From AP-15 sp963814865 (lineage in GTDB: Bacteria > Pseudomonadota > Alphaproteobacteria > ATCC43930 > CGMCC-115725): a DNA stretch of 64,000 bases. Position numbers and translations under genes: made by a program. Each line of letters starts with the position of its first letter. Position 1 is the stretch's first letter. Below the pieces are notes generated by a model. The model had not been told where the DNA came from and made no database searches. It was given only the letters and a program-made list of their open reading frames with translations. Positions 52,026 through 61,121 of the stretch are shown here, one piece after another. Where the stretch lies: contig CAWFEN010000014.1 of assembly GCA_963814865.1 (NCBI GenBank), positions 1 through 64,000 on the forward strand, given 5' to 3'.

Positions 52026-54620
52026 TCAGGCAGCCTTGGCCGTGATCACATCGCCGATCGCCAGCCCCTTGTCGTTCGCGCTGACATGGACTGTCGATCC
52101 GTCGGGAATGCGGCCCTCGAGGATCTGCTGCGCCAGCGGGTTCTGTAATTCGCGCTGGATCGCCCGCTTCAACGGCCGCGCGCCGTAGACGGGGTCATAG
52201 CCGGCGGTGGCGAGCCATGCACTCGCCGCCGCGTCGATTTCGAGTGCGATCTTGCGCTCGGCGAGCAGCTTTTTCAGCCGCTCGAGCTGGATTTCGACAA
52301 TGCCCCGCATATCCTGTCGCGACAGCCGCCGGAACAGCAGGATTTCGTCGAGGCGGTTCAGGAATTCCGGCCGGAAGGCAGCGCGCACCGCCTCCATCAC
52401 CGCCTCGCGCGCGACCGACACGTCCGCCGTCTCGGGCAGGCTCGCCAAGGCCTCGCTGCCGAGGTTCGAGGTCAAGATGATCAGCGTGTTGCGGAAGTCG
52501 ACCGTGTGCCCCTGGCCGTCGGTCAAACGCCCGTCATCGAGCACCTGCAACAGGACGTTGAAGACGTCCGGATGCGCCTTTTCGATCTCGTCGAACAAGA
52601 TGACCTGGTAAGGGCGGCGCCGCACCGCCTCGGTCAAGCTGCCGCCCTCGTCGTAGCCGACATAGCCGGGCGGAGCGCCGATCAGGCGCGAGACCGAATG
52701 CTTCTCCATGTATTCCGACATGTCGATGCGGATCATGGCGCTCTCGGCGTCGAACAGGAACTCCGCGAGCGCCCTCGCAAGCTCGGTCTTGCCGACGCCG
52801 GTCGGCCCGAGGAACAGGAACGAGCCCATCGGCCGGTTGGGGTCCTGCAAGCCGGCGCGGGCACGGCGGATCGCATTCGAGACGGCGACGACCGCCTCGT
52901 CCTGTCCGACCACCCGACGCCGCAAATTCTGCTCCATGCCGAGAAGCTTCTCACGCTCGCCGGACAGCATCTTGTCGACCGGAATCCCGGTCCAGCGCGA
53001 CACCACCCCGGCGATGTGCTCCTCGGTGACGGCCTCCTCGAGCATGCGCCCGTCTTCGGCCGCCTCGACATGCTGCAGTTTGCGTTCGAGCTCGGGGATC
53101 ACGCCGTAGGTGAGTTCGCCCGCCCGGCTCCAATCACCGCGGCGCTGCACGATATCGAGCTCGGCGCGTGCCTGGTCCAGCTGCTCTTTGAGCTTCTGCG
53201 CACCGGCGAGCTTATCCTTCTCGGCGCGCCATTGTGCGGTCAGCTCGGCCGAGCGCTGCTCAAGCTCCTCCAGCTCCTTGACGAGCTTTTCCAGGCGGTC
53301 GCGCGACGCCCCGTCGTTTTCTTTCTTCAGAGCTTCGCGCTCGATCTTGAGCTGGACGATGCGGCGGTCGAGCTCATCGATCGCCTCGGGCTTTGAATCG
53401 ACCTCCATGCGCAGCCGCGAGGCGGCTTCGTCCATCAGGTCGATCGCCTTGTCGGGCAAAAATCGGTCGGTGATGTAGCGGTTCGACAACGTGGCAGCGG
53501 CGACGATCGCCGCATCGGTGATCCTGACGCCGTGATGCAGCTCGTATTTCTCCTTGATCCCGCGCAGGATCGAAATCGTATCCTCGACCGACGGCTCGTC
53601 GACAAAAACCGGCTGAAACCGTCGCGCCAGCGCGGCATCTTTTTCGATATTCTTTCGGTATTCGTCGAGGGTCGTGGCGCCGACGCAATGCAGCTCGCCG
53701 CGAGCGAGCGCCGGCTTCAGCATGTTCGAGGCATCCATTGCCCCTTCCGCCTTGCCGGCGCCGACGAGCGTATGCAGTTCGTCGATGAACAGGATGATCT
53801 CGCCGGCTGCCGCGGTGATCTCCGCCATCACCGCCTTGAGGCGCTCCTCGAACTCGCCGCGATACTTGGCGCCGGCGATCAAGGCGCCGAGATCAAGCGC
53901 CAGCAGGCGCTTGTCCTTCAGGCTCTCGGGCACGTCGCCGTTGACGATGCGCAGCGCCAAGCCCTCGACGATCGCTGTCTTGCCGACACCAGGCTCGCCG
54001 ATCAGCACCGGGTTGTTCTTGGTCCGCCGCGACAGTACCTGAATAGTGCGTCGGATCTCCTCGTCCCGGCCGATTACCGGATCGAGCTTGCCCTCGCGTG
54101 CCGCAGCCGTCAGATCGCGGGCGTAGCGCTTGAGCGCATCGTAGCCTTCCTCGGCCGAGGCGCTGTCGGCCTTGCGACCCTTGCGCAGCTCCTCGATCGC
54201 CGCATTGAGCTTCTGCGGCGTCACCTGACCGGCGGCAAGCGCCTTGCCGGACGGCGTCTCCTTGGCCATCGACAGAGCCAGCAACAGTCGCTCGACGGTA
54301 ACAAAGCTGTCGCCGGCCTTCTCGGCGATCTGCTCGGCCTGCTCGAAGATCCTGGCGATTTCGGGTGTGAGATAAACCTGACCGGCACCGGAACCCTCGA
54401 CCCGCGGCAGCTTGCCCAGCTCCGCCTCAACCGCCCGCAGCACGATTTGTGGATCGCCGCCCGCCGCCTTGATCAGATTTGCACAGAGGCCTTCCTTGTC
54501 GTCGAGCAGCACCTTGAGAAGATGCTCGGGCGTCAGCCGCTGGTGCCCGCTACGCAAGGCAAGCCCCTGCGCCGACTGGACAAAACCCTTGGCCCTTTCG
54601 GTATATTTCTCGATTTCCAT
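52026..54620 (-). CDS. clpB: ATP-dependent disaggregase ClpB
   Basis: An 864-residue Hsp104-family disaggregase that with DnaK resolves protein aggregates. N-domain MEIEKYTERAKGFVQSAQGL, first AAA+ module with GEPGVGKTAIVEGLALRI, middle coiled-coil domain (ALKKENDGASRDRLEKLVKE), second AAA+ module with LGPTGVGKTELARALAEF, and a C-terminal arginine-finger region. Full length. It borders the prophage on its right. Expected to be heat-shock controlled. Confidence 0.97.
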   Translation of the reverse strand: MEIEKYTERAKGFVQSAQGLALRSGHQRLTPEHLLKVLLDDKEGLCANLIKAAGGDPQIVLRAVEAELGKLPRVEGSGAGQVYLTPEIARIFEQAEQIAEKAGDSFVTVERLLLALSMAKETPSGKALAAGQVTPQKLNAAIEELRKGRKADSASAEEGYDALKRYARDLTAAAREGKLDPVIGRDEEIRRTIQVLSRRTKNNPVLIGEPGVGKTAIVEGLALRIVNGDVPESLKDKRLLALDLGALIAGAKYRGEFEERLKAVMAEITAAAGEIILFIDELHTLVGAGKAEGAMDASNMLKPALARGELHCVGATTLDEYRKNIEKDAALARRFQPVFVDEPSVEDTISILRGIKEKYELHHGVRITDAAIVAAATLSNRYITDRFLPDKAIDLMDEAASRLRMEVDSKPEAIDELDRRIVQLKIEREALKKENDGASRDRLEKLVKELEELEQRSAELTAQWRAEKDKLAGAQKLKEQLDQARAELDIVQRRGDWSRAGELTYGVIPELERKLQHVEAAEDGRMLEEAVTEEHIAGVVSRWTGIPVDKMLSGEREKLLGMEQNLRRRVVGQDEAVVAVSNAIRRARAGLQDPNRPMGSFLFLGPTGVGKTELARALAEFLFDAESAMIRIDMSEYMEKHSVSRLIGAPPGYVGYDEGGSLTEAVRRRPYQVILFDEIEKAHPDVFNVLLQVLDDGRLTDGQGHTVDFRNTLIILTSNLGSEALASLPETADVSVAREAVMEAVRAAFRPEFLNRLDEILLFRRLSRQDMRGIVEIQLERLKKLLAERKIALEIDAAASAWLATAGYDPVYGARPLKRAIQRELQNPLAQQILEGRIPDGSTVHVSANDKGLAIGDVITAKAA

Positions 54621-54687
54621 GATGCGTTCGCTCCGCCGAACCAGTAGCGGCGCCCCTGCTCAGCCGGCCCCGCGACCCTTCCCAGGC

Positions 54688-54716
54688 TATATGAGTTCAG
54701 CCGGGCCACCCCGCAA
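54688..54716 (-). promoter_or_regulatory. Candidate clpB promoter
   Basis: On the minus strand TTGCGG (54716-54711), 17 bases, CATATA (54693-54688), followed by the clpB start 68 bases on. The -10-like CATATAG is compatible with an RpoH or sigma70 type site in alphaproteobacteria. Only a candidate. Confidence 0.4.
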
Positions 54717-54802
54717 CTGCCGGAAACGCCGATACGCGAGGCATCGAATTCGCAGGCTGCGGTCGCCGCTCGCGGCGGCGCATGGCCACCGCCGGTGCCG
54801 GT

Positions 54803-55210
54803 TCAAAAGCCCGGCGGTTGATCGTCGCGCGGTGGCATTGGCGGCAGCGGTTGGACCAACGCTTCATCGGATTCACCGCGGTCGTCCTCGGCCCCGCTCA
54901 TTTCGACGTCGGCCGGGGTCGTCGGCCGGGGCGCTCCATTTTGACCGCCCTCGCCGTTCGCATTCATCACACGGAAATAGTGCTCCGCGTGCTGATAGAG
55001 GTTCTCGGCGGCAATCCGGTCGCCGCTGGCCGCCGCCTCGCGCGCCAGCGCGACGTACCGCTCGAAGACCTGGTAGGCGTTGCCGCGGATTTTGACATTC
55101 GGCCCGTTGCTGTCGAAAGTCTGAATTCGCTGCGGCATCCGCGGGCGATTGTGGTGCGGGTTGTTTCCGTTGTTGCGACCGCGCGATCGTTTGTTTGGTC
55201 CTGGTCTCAT
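54803..55210 (-). CDS. DUF4167 protein
   Basis: A 135-residue protein starting MRPGPNKRSRGRNNGNNPHH, the usual basic DUF4167 start, then RIQTFDSNGPNVKIRGNAYQ and ALAREAAASGDRIAAENLYQ, HAEHYFRVMNA. The C-terminal part is Pro/Asp-rich and disordered. DUF4167 is common in Alphaproteobacteria, usually near prmC and prfA as here; function unknown, possibly RNA or ribosome linked given the basic N-terminus. Confidence 0.88.
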   Translation of the reverse strand: MRPGPNKRSRGRNNGNNPHHNRPRMPQRIQTFDSNGPNVKIRGNAYQVFERYVALAREAAASGDRIAAENLYQHAEHYFRVMNANGEGGQNGAPRPTTPADVEMSGAEDDRGESDEALVQPLPPMPPRDDQPPGF

Positions 55211-55414
55211 GACACCTGTCTGATCTTGGTGGACGCTCTCGGACCTTTGGTCCGCGGGGAGCATTCCCTCACCGCCCTTGGGCGATTTCGAGGTAATTTC
55301 CGGCAAATTTGCGCCGCTTTCCCCGGCGGCACCGACGTCTCGATCCTACTACCCTAGACGGGACGGCAGCGCATTCCAACAATTTTTTGGCGGCACAGGC
55401 GGCGCTCCGAGGCA

Positions 55415-56272
55415 TCATGCCGGCGCCGCGCGCGCCACGATGCAGCGCGCGATACCGGCGAGATCGCGCTCGACGCCGACGATCGCCAGACCTCCGGCCC
55501 GCAAAATCGCAGCAGTAGCCTCCGCCTGGTCAGCCCCGACCTCCGCTACAAAGATCCCCTCCGGCGCCAGCAAAGCGGCAACGTCGGGAGCAATGGCACG
55601 GTAGGCCGCCAACCCGTCGGCGCCGCCGTCGAGCGCGCGCCGCGGGTCGTAGTCGCCGACTTCGCGCGGCAGGCGGGGAAGCGCCCGGCTGGGGATATAG
55701 GGCGGGTTTGCAACGATCGCGGCAAACCGCCCCGACAACGCCGTTCCCCAATCGCCGACGAGAAACCGCACGCGGCCGGCCATTCCGAGCGCGGCGGCAT
55801 TGCCGCGCGCGATCGCGACCGCACCCGCCGCGATGTCGACGCCGACGCCGGTGGCGGCCGGAAACTCCGCGAGAAGCGCGAGCAGGAGGCAGCCCGTACC
55901 GGTGCCGAGATCGAGAAAGCGGAGCGGCGCGCTGCGCCCGGATATCCGGCGGAGCACGGCCTCGATCACGGTCTCGCTTTCCGGCCGCGGATCGAGAGTG
56001 TCGGTGGACAGGGCAAAGCTCAGCCCCCAGAATTCGCGCCGGCCGAAGATGCGGCTCAACGGCTCGCCCTCGAGCATCCGCGCGAGCAACGCGCGGATGC
56101 GTGCGGCGTCGTCCCCGGCGAGTTCGCGTTCGGAACCGCTCAACAGCTCGGTCGTGGACAGGTCCAAGGCCGCCGAGACCAGCCGGCGGGCGCGCCGGCG
56201 CGGCTCGTCGAAGCCGGCCGTCGCCAGCGCCGCGGCGGCCTCGGCAAGCATCGATCCGAGCGGATTCCTCAC
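55415..56272 (-). CDS. prmC: Release factor N5-glutamine methyltransferase PrmC
   Basis: A 285-residue PrmC/HemK enzyme that methylates the Gln of the GGQ motif in release factors. Landmarks: RRARRLVSAALDLSTTELLS, GEPLSRIFGRREFWGLSFAL, the SAM site FLDLGTGTGCLLLALLAEFP and the catalytic VANPPYIPSRAL. Start is GTG at 56272, 8 bases after the prfA stop. Pairing with prfA is the normal context. Confidence 0.93.
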   Translation of the reverse strand: MRNPLGSMLAEAAAALATAGFDEPRRRARRLVSAALDLSTTELLSGSERELAGDDAARIRALLARMLEGEPLSRIFGRREFWGLSFALSTDTLDPRPESETVIEAVLRRISGRSAPLRFLDLGTGTGCLLLALLAEFPAATGVGVDIAAGAVAIARGNAAALGMAGRVRFLVGDWGTALSGRFAAIVANPPYIPSRALPRLPREVGDYDPRRALDGGADGLAAYRAIAPDVAALLAPEGIFVAEVGADQAEATAAILRAGGLAIVGVERDLAGIARCIVARAAPA

Positions 56273-56280
56273 CTTCGACG

Positions 56281-57361
56281 TCAGCCCTCCACCGCGGCCA
56301 GCCGCGCCGCCTGGTCGTCGGCGCGGATCGCGTCGACGATCTCGTCCAATGCCTCGCCGCTCATCACCTTGTCGATCTTGTACAGGGTCAGATTGATCCG
56401 ATGATCGGTCACCCGGCCCTGCGGAAAATTGTAGGTGCGGATCCGCTCCGACCGGTCGCCGCTGCCGACCTGGCTCTTGCGCTCGGCGGCGCGGGCGCTG
56501 TCGCGCGCCTGCCGTTCCATCTCGTAAAGCCGCGAGCGCAGCACCTTCAACGCCCGCGCCTTGTTCTTGTGCTGCGATTTCTCGTCCTGCTGGATGACGA
56601 CGAGCCCGGTCGGCAGATGGGTGATCCGCACCGCGCTGTCGGTGGTGTTGACCGATTGCCCGCCCGGCCCGCTGGAGCGGTAGACATCGATGCGCAGATC
56701 CTTGTCGTCGATCCTGACATCGACCTCCTCTGCCTCCGGCAGCACCGCGACGGTGGCGGCGGAGGTATGGATGCGTCCGCCGGCCTCGGTCTCAGGCACC
56801 CGCTGCACGCGGTGCACTCCGGATTCGAATTTGAGCCGCGCGAAGACATCCGGTCCGCTGATCACCGCGCTCGCTTCCTTGCAGCCGCCGAGACCGGTCT
56901 CGGAAAGGTCCAGGATCTCGAAGCGCCAGCCGTGCAGCGCCGCATAGCGCTGGTACATGCGGAACAGCTCGGCGGCAAACAGCGCCGCCTCCTCGCCGCC
57001 GGTGCCGGCGCGAACTTCGAGGATCGCGTTGCGCTCGTCGTCGGCATCCTTCGGCAGCAACGACAGCTTGACCCTCTCCTCGAGGGCGGGCAGGCGCTCG
57101 CGCAGTGATTGCAGCTCGTCCTCGGCGAGGCTGCGCAATTCTGGGTCGTCCCCCGATTGCGCCATCGCAGCGAGCGAAGCCGCTTCCCGGCGCGACCTGC
57201 CACAGCGCTTCGATATCCTCGACGATCGGTCTGAGATCGCTGTATTCCTTGGACAATTTCGCGAAGTCCGGGCCGCTCAGGATGGTGCCGGAGAGCGCGT
57301 CGCGCAGTTCTGCGTGGCGCCGGACCAGCTGATCGAGACGACCTTCCAGAGTCGCTTGCAT
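56281..57361 (-). pseudogene. prfA: Peptide chain release factor 1, frameshifted
   Basis: RF1 ends translation at UAA and UAG. The N-terminal frame (MQATLEGRLDQLVRRHAELR, ILSGPDFAKLSKEYSDLRPI) leads to EALWQVA and then is in the wrong frame. The second frame enters at about 57190 as RREAASLAAMAQSGDDPELR and carries everything else, including RAGTGGEEAALFAAELFRMY and the GGQ motif in SGPGGQSVNTTDSAVRITHL. One base change near 57188-57194 separates them. RF1 is essential, so an assembly indel is likely. Confidence 0.9.
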
Positions 57362-58599
57362 CAGCCGGCCAGCCGTGCCGCGATCTCGCCGAGCGGAGCC
57401 TCGACCTGCGCGCCGCTGTCGAGATCGCGCAATGTGGCGACACCGCGCGCGATCTCGTCTTCGCCGAGCAACACCGCGGCGCGTGCATGGAGCCGGTTGG
57501 CGCGCCGCAACCGGCGCGTCAGATTGCCCGAATAGCCGAGATCGACGACGAGCCCGGCATTGCGCAACTGTTCGGCCAGGGTCAGCGCCGCGGCCTCTGC
57601 CGCTTCGCCGATCGGCACGACCGCTACCGGTCGCGGCGGCGCCGGCGGCTCGGCGATCAAGAGCGCCAGCCGCTCGATGCCGGCGGCCCAGCCGACCCCA
57701 GCCATCGGGGGGCCCCCCATCAATTCGACCAGCCCGTCGTAGCGGCCGCCGGCCAACACCGTGCCCTGGGCGCCGAGATCGGTGGTAACGAACTCGAACA
57801 CCGTATGCGTGTAGTAGTCGAGGCCTCGGACAAGACGCTGATTCTCCCGATACGGGATGCCGATCGAATGCAGCCCGTTGCGGACGGCGTCGAAGAAGCC
57901 GCGCGAAGCCGCGTTCAAATAGCGCTCGAAGGCGGGTGCGTCGGCGTTGATGTGCGCATCGGCGGGATCCTTCGAATCGAGGATGCGCAACGGGTTGGTG
58001 TCGAGGCGGCGGTCGCTGTCTGCCGACAGCTCCGCGCGGCGCGACGAGAAATAATCGACCAGCGCCGCGCGATAGGCCGCGCGGCTCTCCGCATCGCCCA
58101 GGGTGTTGAGCTCGAGCACCACCCGGTCGCCGACCCCCAATTCCCTGAGGATGCGCTGGCCGAGCGCGATAACCTCGATATCTGCTTGCGGCTGCGGCAC
58201 ACCGAGCAATTCGACGCCGATCTGATGAAATTGGCGAAACCGGCCCCTCTGCGGCCGCTCGTAGCGGAACATCGGGCCGCTGTAGAAGAATTTGAGCGGC
58301 ACCGCCTGGGTCAGGCCGTTGGAGAGCACCGCGCGCACGACCCCGGCGGTGTTTTCCGGCCGCAGGCTCAACTCCTCGCCGCCGCGATCCTTCAGAGAAT
58401 ACATCTCCTTGGCGACGATGTCGGTGTGCTCGCCGATCGGGCGGGCGAAGACCTCGGTGAATTCGAAGATCGGCGTCGCCATCTCGGCAAAGCCGTAAAG
58501 CTCGGCCGTGGCGCGCGCCGTGGCGCCGACCCGCCGATGACGGCGCGCCATCTCCGGCAGGATGTCCTGGGTGCCGCGGACCGGCTGCAAAGTCGGCAT
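57361..58599 (-). CDS. hisS: Histidyl-tRNA synthetase
   Basis: A 412-residue class II tRNA synthetase. Motif 2 region is GPMFRYERPQRGRFRQFHQI, the HisA motif is RLVRGLDYYTHTVFEFVT, and motif 3 is GVGWAAGIERLALLI. A C-terminal anticodon-binding domain ends VEAPLGEIAARLAG. ATG 58599 is chosen; a TTG upstream is in frame. Its stop overlaps the prfA start (TGATG). Confidence 0.95.
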   Translation of the reverse strand: MPTLQPVRGTQDILPEMARRHRRVGATARATAELYGFAEMATPIFEFTEVFARPIGEHTDIVAKEMYSLKDRGGEELSLRPENTAGVVRAVLSNGLTQAVPLKFFYSGPMFRYERPQRGRFRQFHQIGVELLGVPQPQADIEVIALGQRILRELGVGDRVVLELNTLGDAESRAAYRAALVDYFSSRRAELSADSDRRLDTNPLRILDSKDPADAHINADAPAFERYLNAASRGFFDAVRNGLHSIGIPYRENQRLVRGLDYYTHTVFEFVTTDLGAQGTVLAGGRYDGLVELMGGPPMAGVGWAAGIERLALLIAEPPAPPRPVAVVPIGEAAEAAALTLAEQLRNAGLVVDLGYSGNLTRRLRRANRLHARAAVLLGEDEIARGVATLRDLDSGAQVEAPLGEIAARLAG

Positions 58600-58674
58600 T
58601 GTCGATCGCTGCTCCCGCGCCAACGCCCTGCCCGGGAACGGGAAGGGCTGGCGGCGCCCAGACGCTGTCGTCGG

Positions 58675-59811
58675 CTACTGGGCCGGCTCCAAAGCCGGCT
58701 CGGCGGCCAAGCGGCGCGCCGCTTCCAGCTCCTCAGCCTTTTTTTCCACCAATTCCACCAGATGATCGACGATGTCGGCGTCTTTCAAGCGGTGGTCGGT
58801 GAGGCCGCTGATATAGACCTGATGCGTACCGTTGCCGCCGCCGGTAAACCCGATATCGGTCTCGCGCGCTTCGCCGGGACCATTCACGACGCAGCCGATC
58901 ACCGACACGGTCAGCGGCGTCGTGATGTGGGCGAGCCGCTCCTCGAGCCGCTCGACCGTCTTGATCACCTCGAATTGCTGGCGCGCGCAGGACGGGCAGG
59001 AGATGACCGTGACCCCGCGCCGGCGCAGGTTCAGCGATTTCAGCATCTCGAACCCGGCCTTGACCTCCTCGACCGGATCAGCCGACAGCGAAACCCGGAT
59101 CGTGTCGCCAATGCCCGACCACAGCAGCATGCCGAGCCCGATCGCGGATTTGACCGTACCGCTGCGCAGACCGCCGGCCTCGGTGATGCCGAGATGGAGG
59201 GGATAGTCACAGGCTTCGGCCAATTGCTGATAGGCGGCGACCGCGAGGAACACATCGGACGCCTTGCAGGAAATCTTGAATTCGAAGAAATCGTTGTCTT
59301 CTAAGATCTTGGCGTGGTTCAGCGCACTTTCGACCATGGCTTCGGGGCAGGGCTCGCCGTATTTTTCGAGCAGGTCGCGCTCGAGCGAGCCGGCATTGAC
59401 CCCGATCCGCATCGAGCACCCGTGGTCCTTGGCCGCCTTGATCACTTCGCGCACGCGCGCGGCCGAACCGATATTGCCGGGATTGATGCGCAGGCAGGCG
59501 GCGCCGCTCTCCGCCGCCTCGATCGCGCGCTTGTAGTGGAAGTGGATGTCGGCAACGATCGGCACCGTCGCTTGGCGAATGATGTCCTTCAAGGCCAGCG
59601 CCGATTCCTGATCCGGACACGACACGCGGACGATGTCGGCACCCGCGCCCTCGAGCGCCTGGACCTGCGCGACGGTGGCCTTGACGTCGCTCGTCACGGT
59701 GTTCGTCATCGATTGCACGGTGATCGGTGCATCGCCACCTACCGGTACCTTGCCGACGTGGATCTGGCGGCAGATCCGGCGCTGGATATCGCGGTAGGGC
59801 CTGACGCTCAT
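58675..59811 (-). CDS. ispG: 4-hydroxy-3-methylbut-2-enyl-diphosphate synthase
   Basis: A 378-residue IspG of the MEP isoprenoid pathway, a [4Fe-4S] enzyme converting MEcPP to HMBPP. Start MSVRPYRDIQRRICRQIHVG. TIM-barrel: GGDAPITVQSMTNTVTSDVK, PIVADIHFHYKRAIEAAESG, LRINPGNIGSAARVREVIKA. Cluster region SCPSCARQQFEV and GCVVNGPGEARETDIGFTGG. The C-terminal tail is Ala/Glu-rich. Confidence 0.95.
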   Translation of the reverse strand: MSVRPYRDIQRRICRQIHVGKVPVGGDAPITVQSMTNTVTSDVKATVAQVQALEGAGADIVRVSCPDQESALALKDIIRQATVPIVADIHFHYKRAIEAAESGAACLRINPGNIGSAARVREVIKAAKDHGCSMRIGVNAGSLERDLLEKYGEPCPEAMVESALNHAKILEDNDFFEFKISCKASDVFLAVAAYQQLAEACDYPLHLGITEAGGLRSGTVKSAIGLGMLLWSGIGDTIRVSLSADPVEEVKAGFEMLKSLNLRRRGVTVISCPSCARQQFEVIKTVERLEERLAHITTPLTVSVIGCVVNGPGEARETDIGFTGGGNGTHQVYISGLTDHRLKDADIVDHLVELVEKKAEELEAARRLAAEPALEPAQ

Positions 59812-59896
59812 TATCAACCTCGCTCGGTGATTGGTCGGATCGGGCTTATAGACCGTTTTGGCAGCGCACAAAAGGTGCTGGCGAAACCCTGGCTGC

Positions 59897-60982
59897 CTAC
59901 TGGTGAACGGCGGTGCCCGCCATGAGCGCCTGCGGATCGAGCGCGACGCGGCGCACCCCCCCGACAGGACCGATCGCCGGCACCGGCTTGCCATCGACCG
60001 AAATGTCGAGAGCGCCGGCGTTTCCCGTTCGCATCGACATCCCGGGCTGATCGGGCACACGATAGCTCTCCCCGGCCTTCAGCACGCGGGTAAACAGCAC
60101 CGACTGGTCGGCGTTGCGCACCTCGATCCAGCTGTCGGCGGCCGCATGCAAGACGACCCGTGCCGGACCGTTCGTGACGCCGTAGATCTGTGGCGCCTCG
60201 CTTTGAGGTGTCGGCGGCAAGGTTTCCGCCGCGGCCTGACTCGATCCGCCCGGTGACGGCGTGGCAGGCGGGGCGGAAGGTGCGGAGGTCGCCGGTGGCG
60301 GAGGAGGAGCAGGCAGCCCCGCGGTGAGGGGTGCCGGTGAGGCCGCGGTCGCGGCGGCCGTTGCGTCGCCCGGACCCCGCGCCGGGCTCGGCACAGCGGA
60401 TACCGCCGCGTGGCCGGCGGTTGCACCTGCCGGCGCAGGGGCGGCGGGCGACGGAGCGCTCGGCGTGGCTCGCGGCCGTGCCGGCGTCGGCGGCAGCAGC
60501 GCCATCGGCACTTCGGTGACGCGCTCCGGACGCGCGCGCTCGCCGGTCGACAGGTAATACCAGGTGCCGTAACCGCACAACGCCAGGATAAGCGCCACCA
60601 GCAGCATCGCACTGCCGGGCATGCTGCGCTCGCCCAACGGCATCGGAAAAGAGAGATCCGGCTTGGCGTCGAGCGCCGCCGATTCGACCTTGAAGCGCCG
60701 CAGGATTTCCTCGCTGTCGAGACCGAGGTGATCGCCATAGGCGCGCACGAAGCCGACCGCGTAGGCAGGGCCGGGAAGGCGGTCCGGCCGCCCCTCCTCG
60801 AGGGCTGCGAGGTAGGCTGGTTTGATCCTCAACGCGGCCGCGACGTGACTGAGATCGAGCCCGAGCGCTTCGCGCTGTTGCCGGAGTACATCGCCGGCGG
60901 ATCGCGGCCCGGAAAGCGGCACCACTTCACCCTCGGGGATGCTTTCGCCGAAAGGGGTCTTGATCCGCTGGAACAATGCCAT
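59897..60982 (-). CDS. RodZ-like HTH / DUF4115 membrane protein
   Basis: A 361-residue protein. N-terminal HTH (SAGDVLRQQREALGLDLSHV, AALRIKPAYLAALEEGRPDR, PGPAYAVGFVRAYGDHLGLD), one membrane helix (GSAMLLVALILALCGYGTWY), a long Pro/Ala-rich linker, and a C-terminal DUF4115-type domain (ADSWIEVRNADQSVLFTRVL, LDISVDGKPVPAIGPVGGVR). This is the RodZ architecture, linking MreB to the cell wall. Located upstream of ispG as in many Alphaproteobacteria. Confidence 0.88.
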   Translation of the reverse strand: MALFQRIKTPFGESIPEGEVVPLSGPRSAGDVLRQQREALGLDLSHVAAALRIKPAYLAALEEGRPDRLPGPAYAVGFVRAYGDHLGLDSEEILRRFKVESAALDAKPDLSFPMPLGERSMPGSAMLLVALILALCGYGTWYYLSTGERARPERVTEVPMALLPPTPARPRATPSAPSPAAPAPAGATAGHAAVSAVPSPARGPGDATAAATAASPAPLTAGLPAPPPPPATSAPSAPPATPSPGGSSQAAAETLPPTPQSEAPQIYGVTNGPARVVLHAAADSWIEVRNADQSVLFTRVLKAGESYRVPDQPGMSMRTGNAGALDISVDGKPVPAIGPVGGVRRVALDPQALMAGTAVHQ

Positions 60983-61121
60983 CTAAGGGTTCCGCTGCGG
61001 AGGAACTCTAGCCGGAAAACGCTTCAATTGTCCATGCGATGGACTGCGACCCGCCGGACGGCGCATTCTTTGGGCCGGCATCGTCAGTCAACAGCGGTCG
61101 TCAGGCTTGCGTTCCGGCCGC

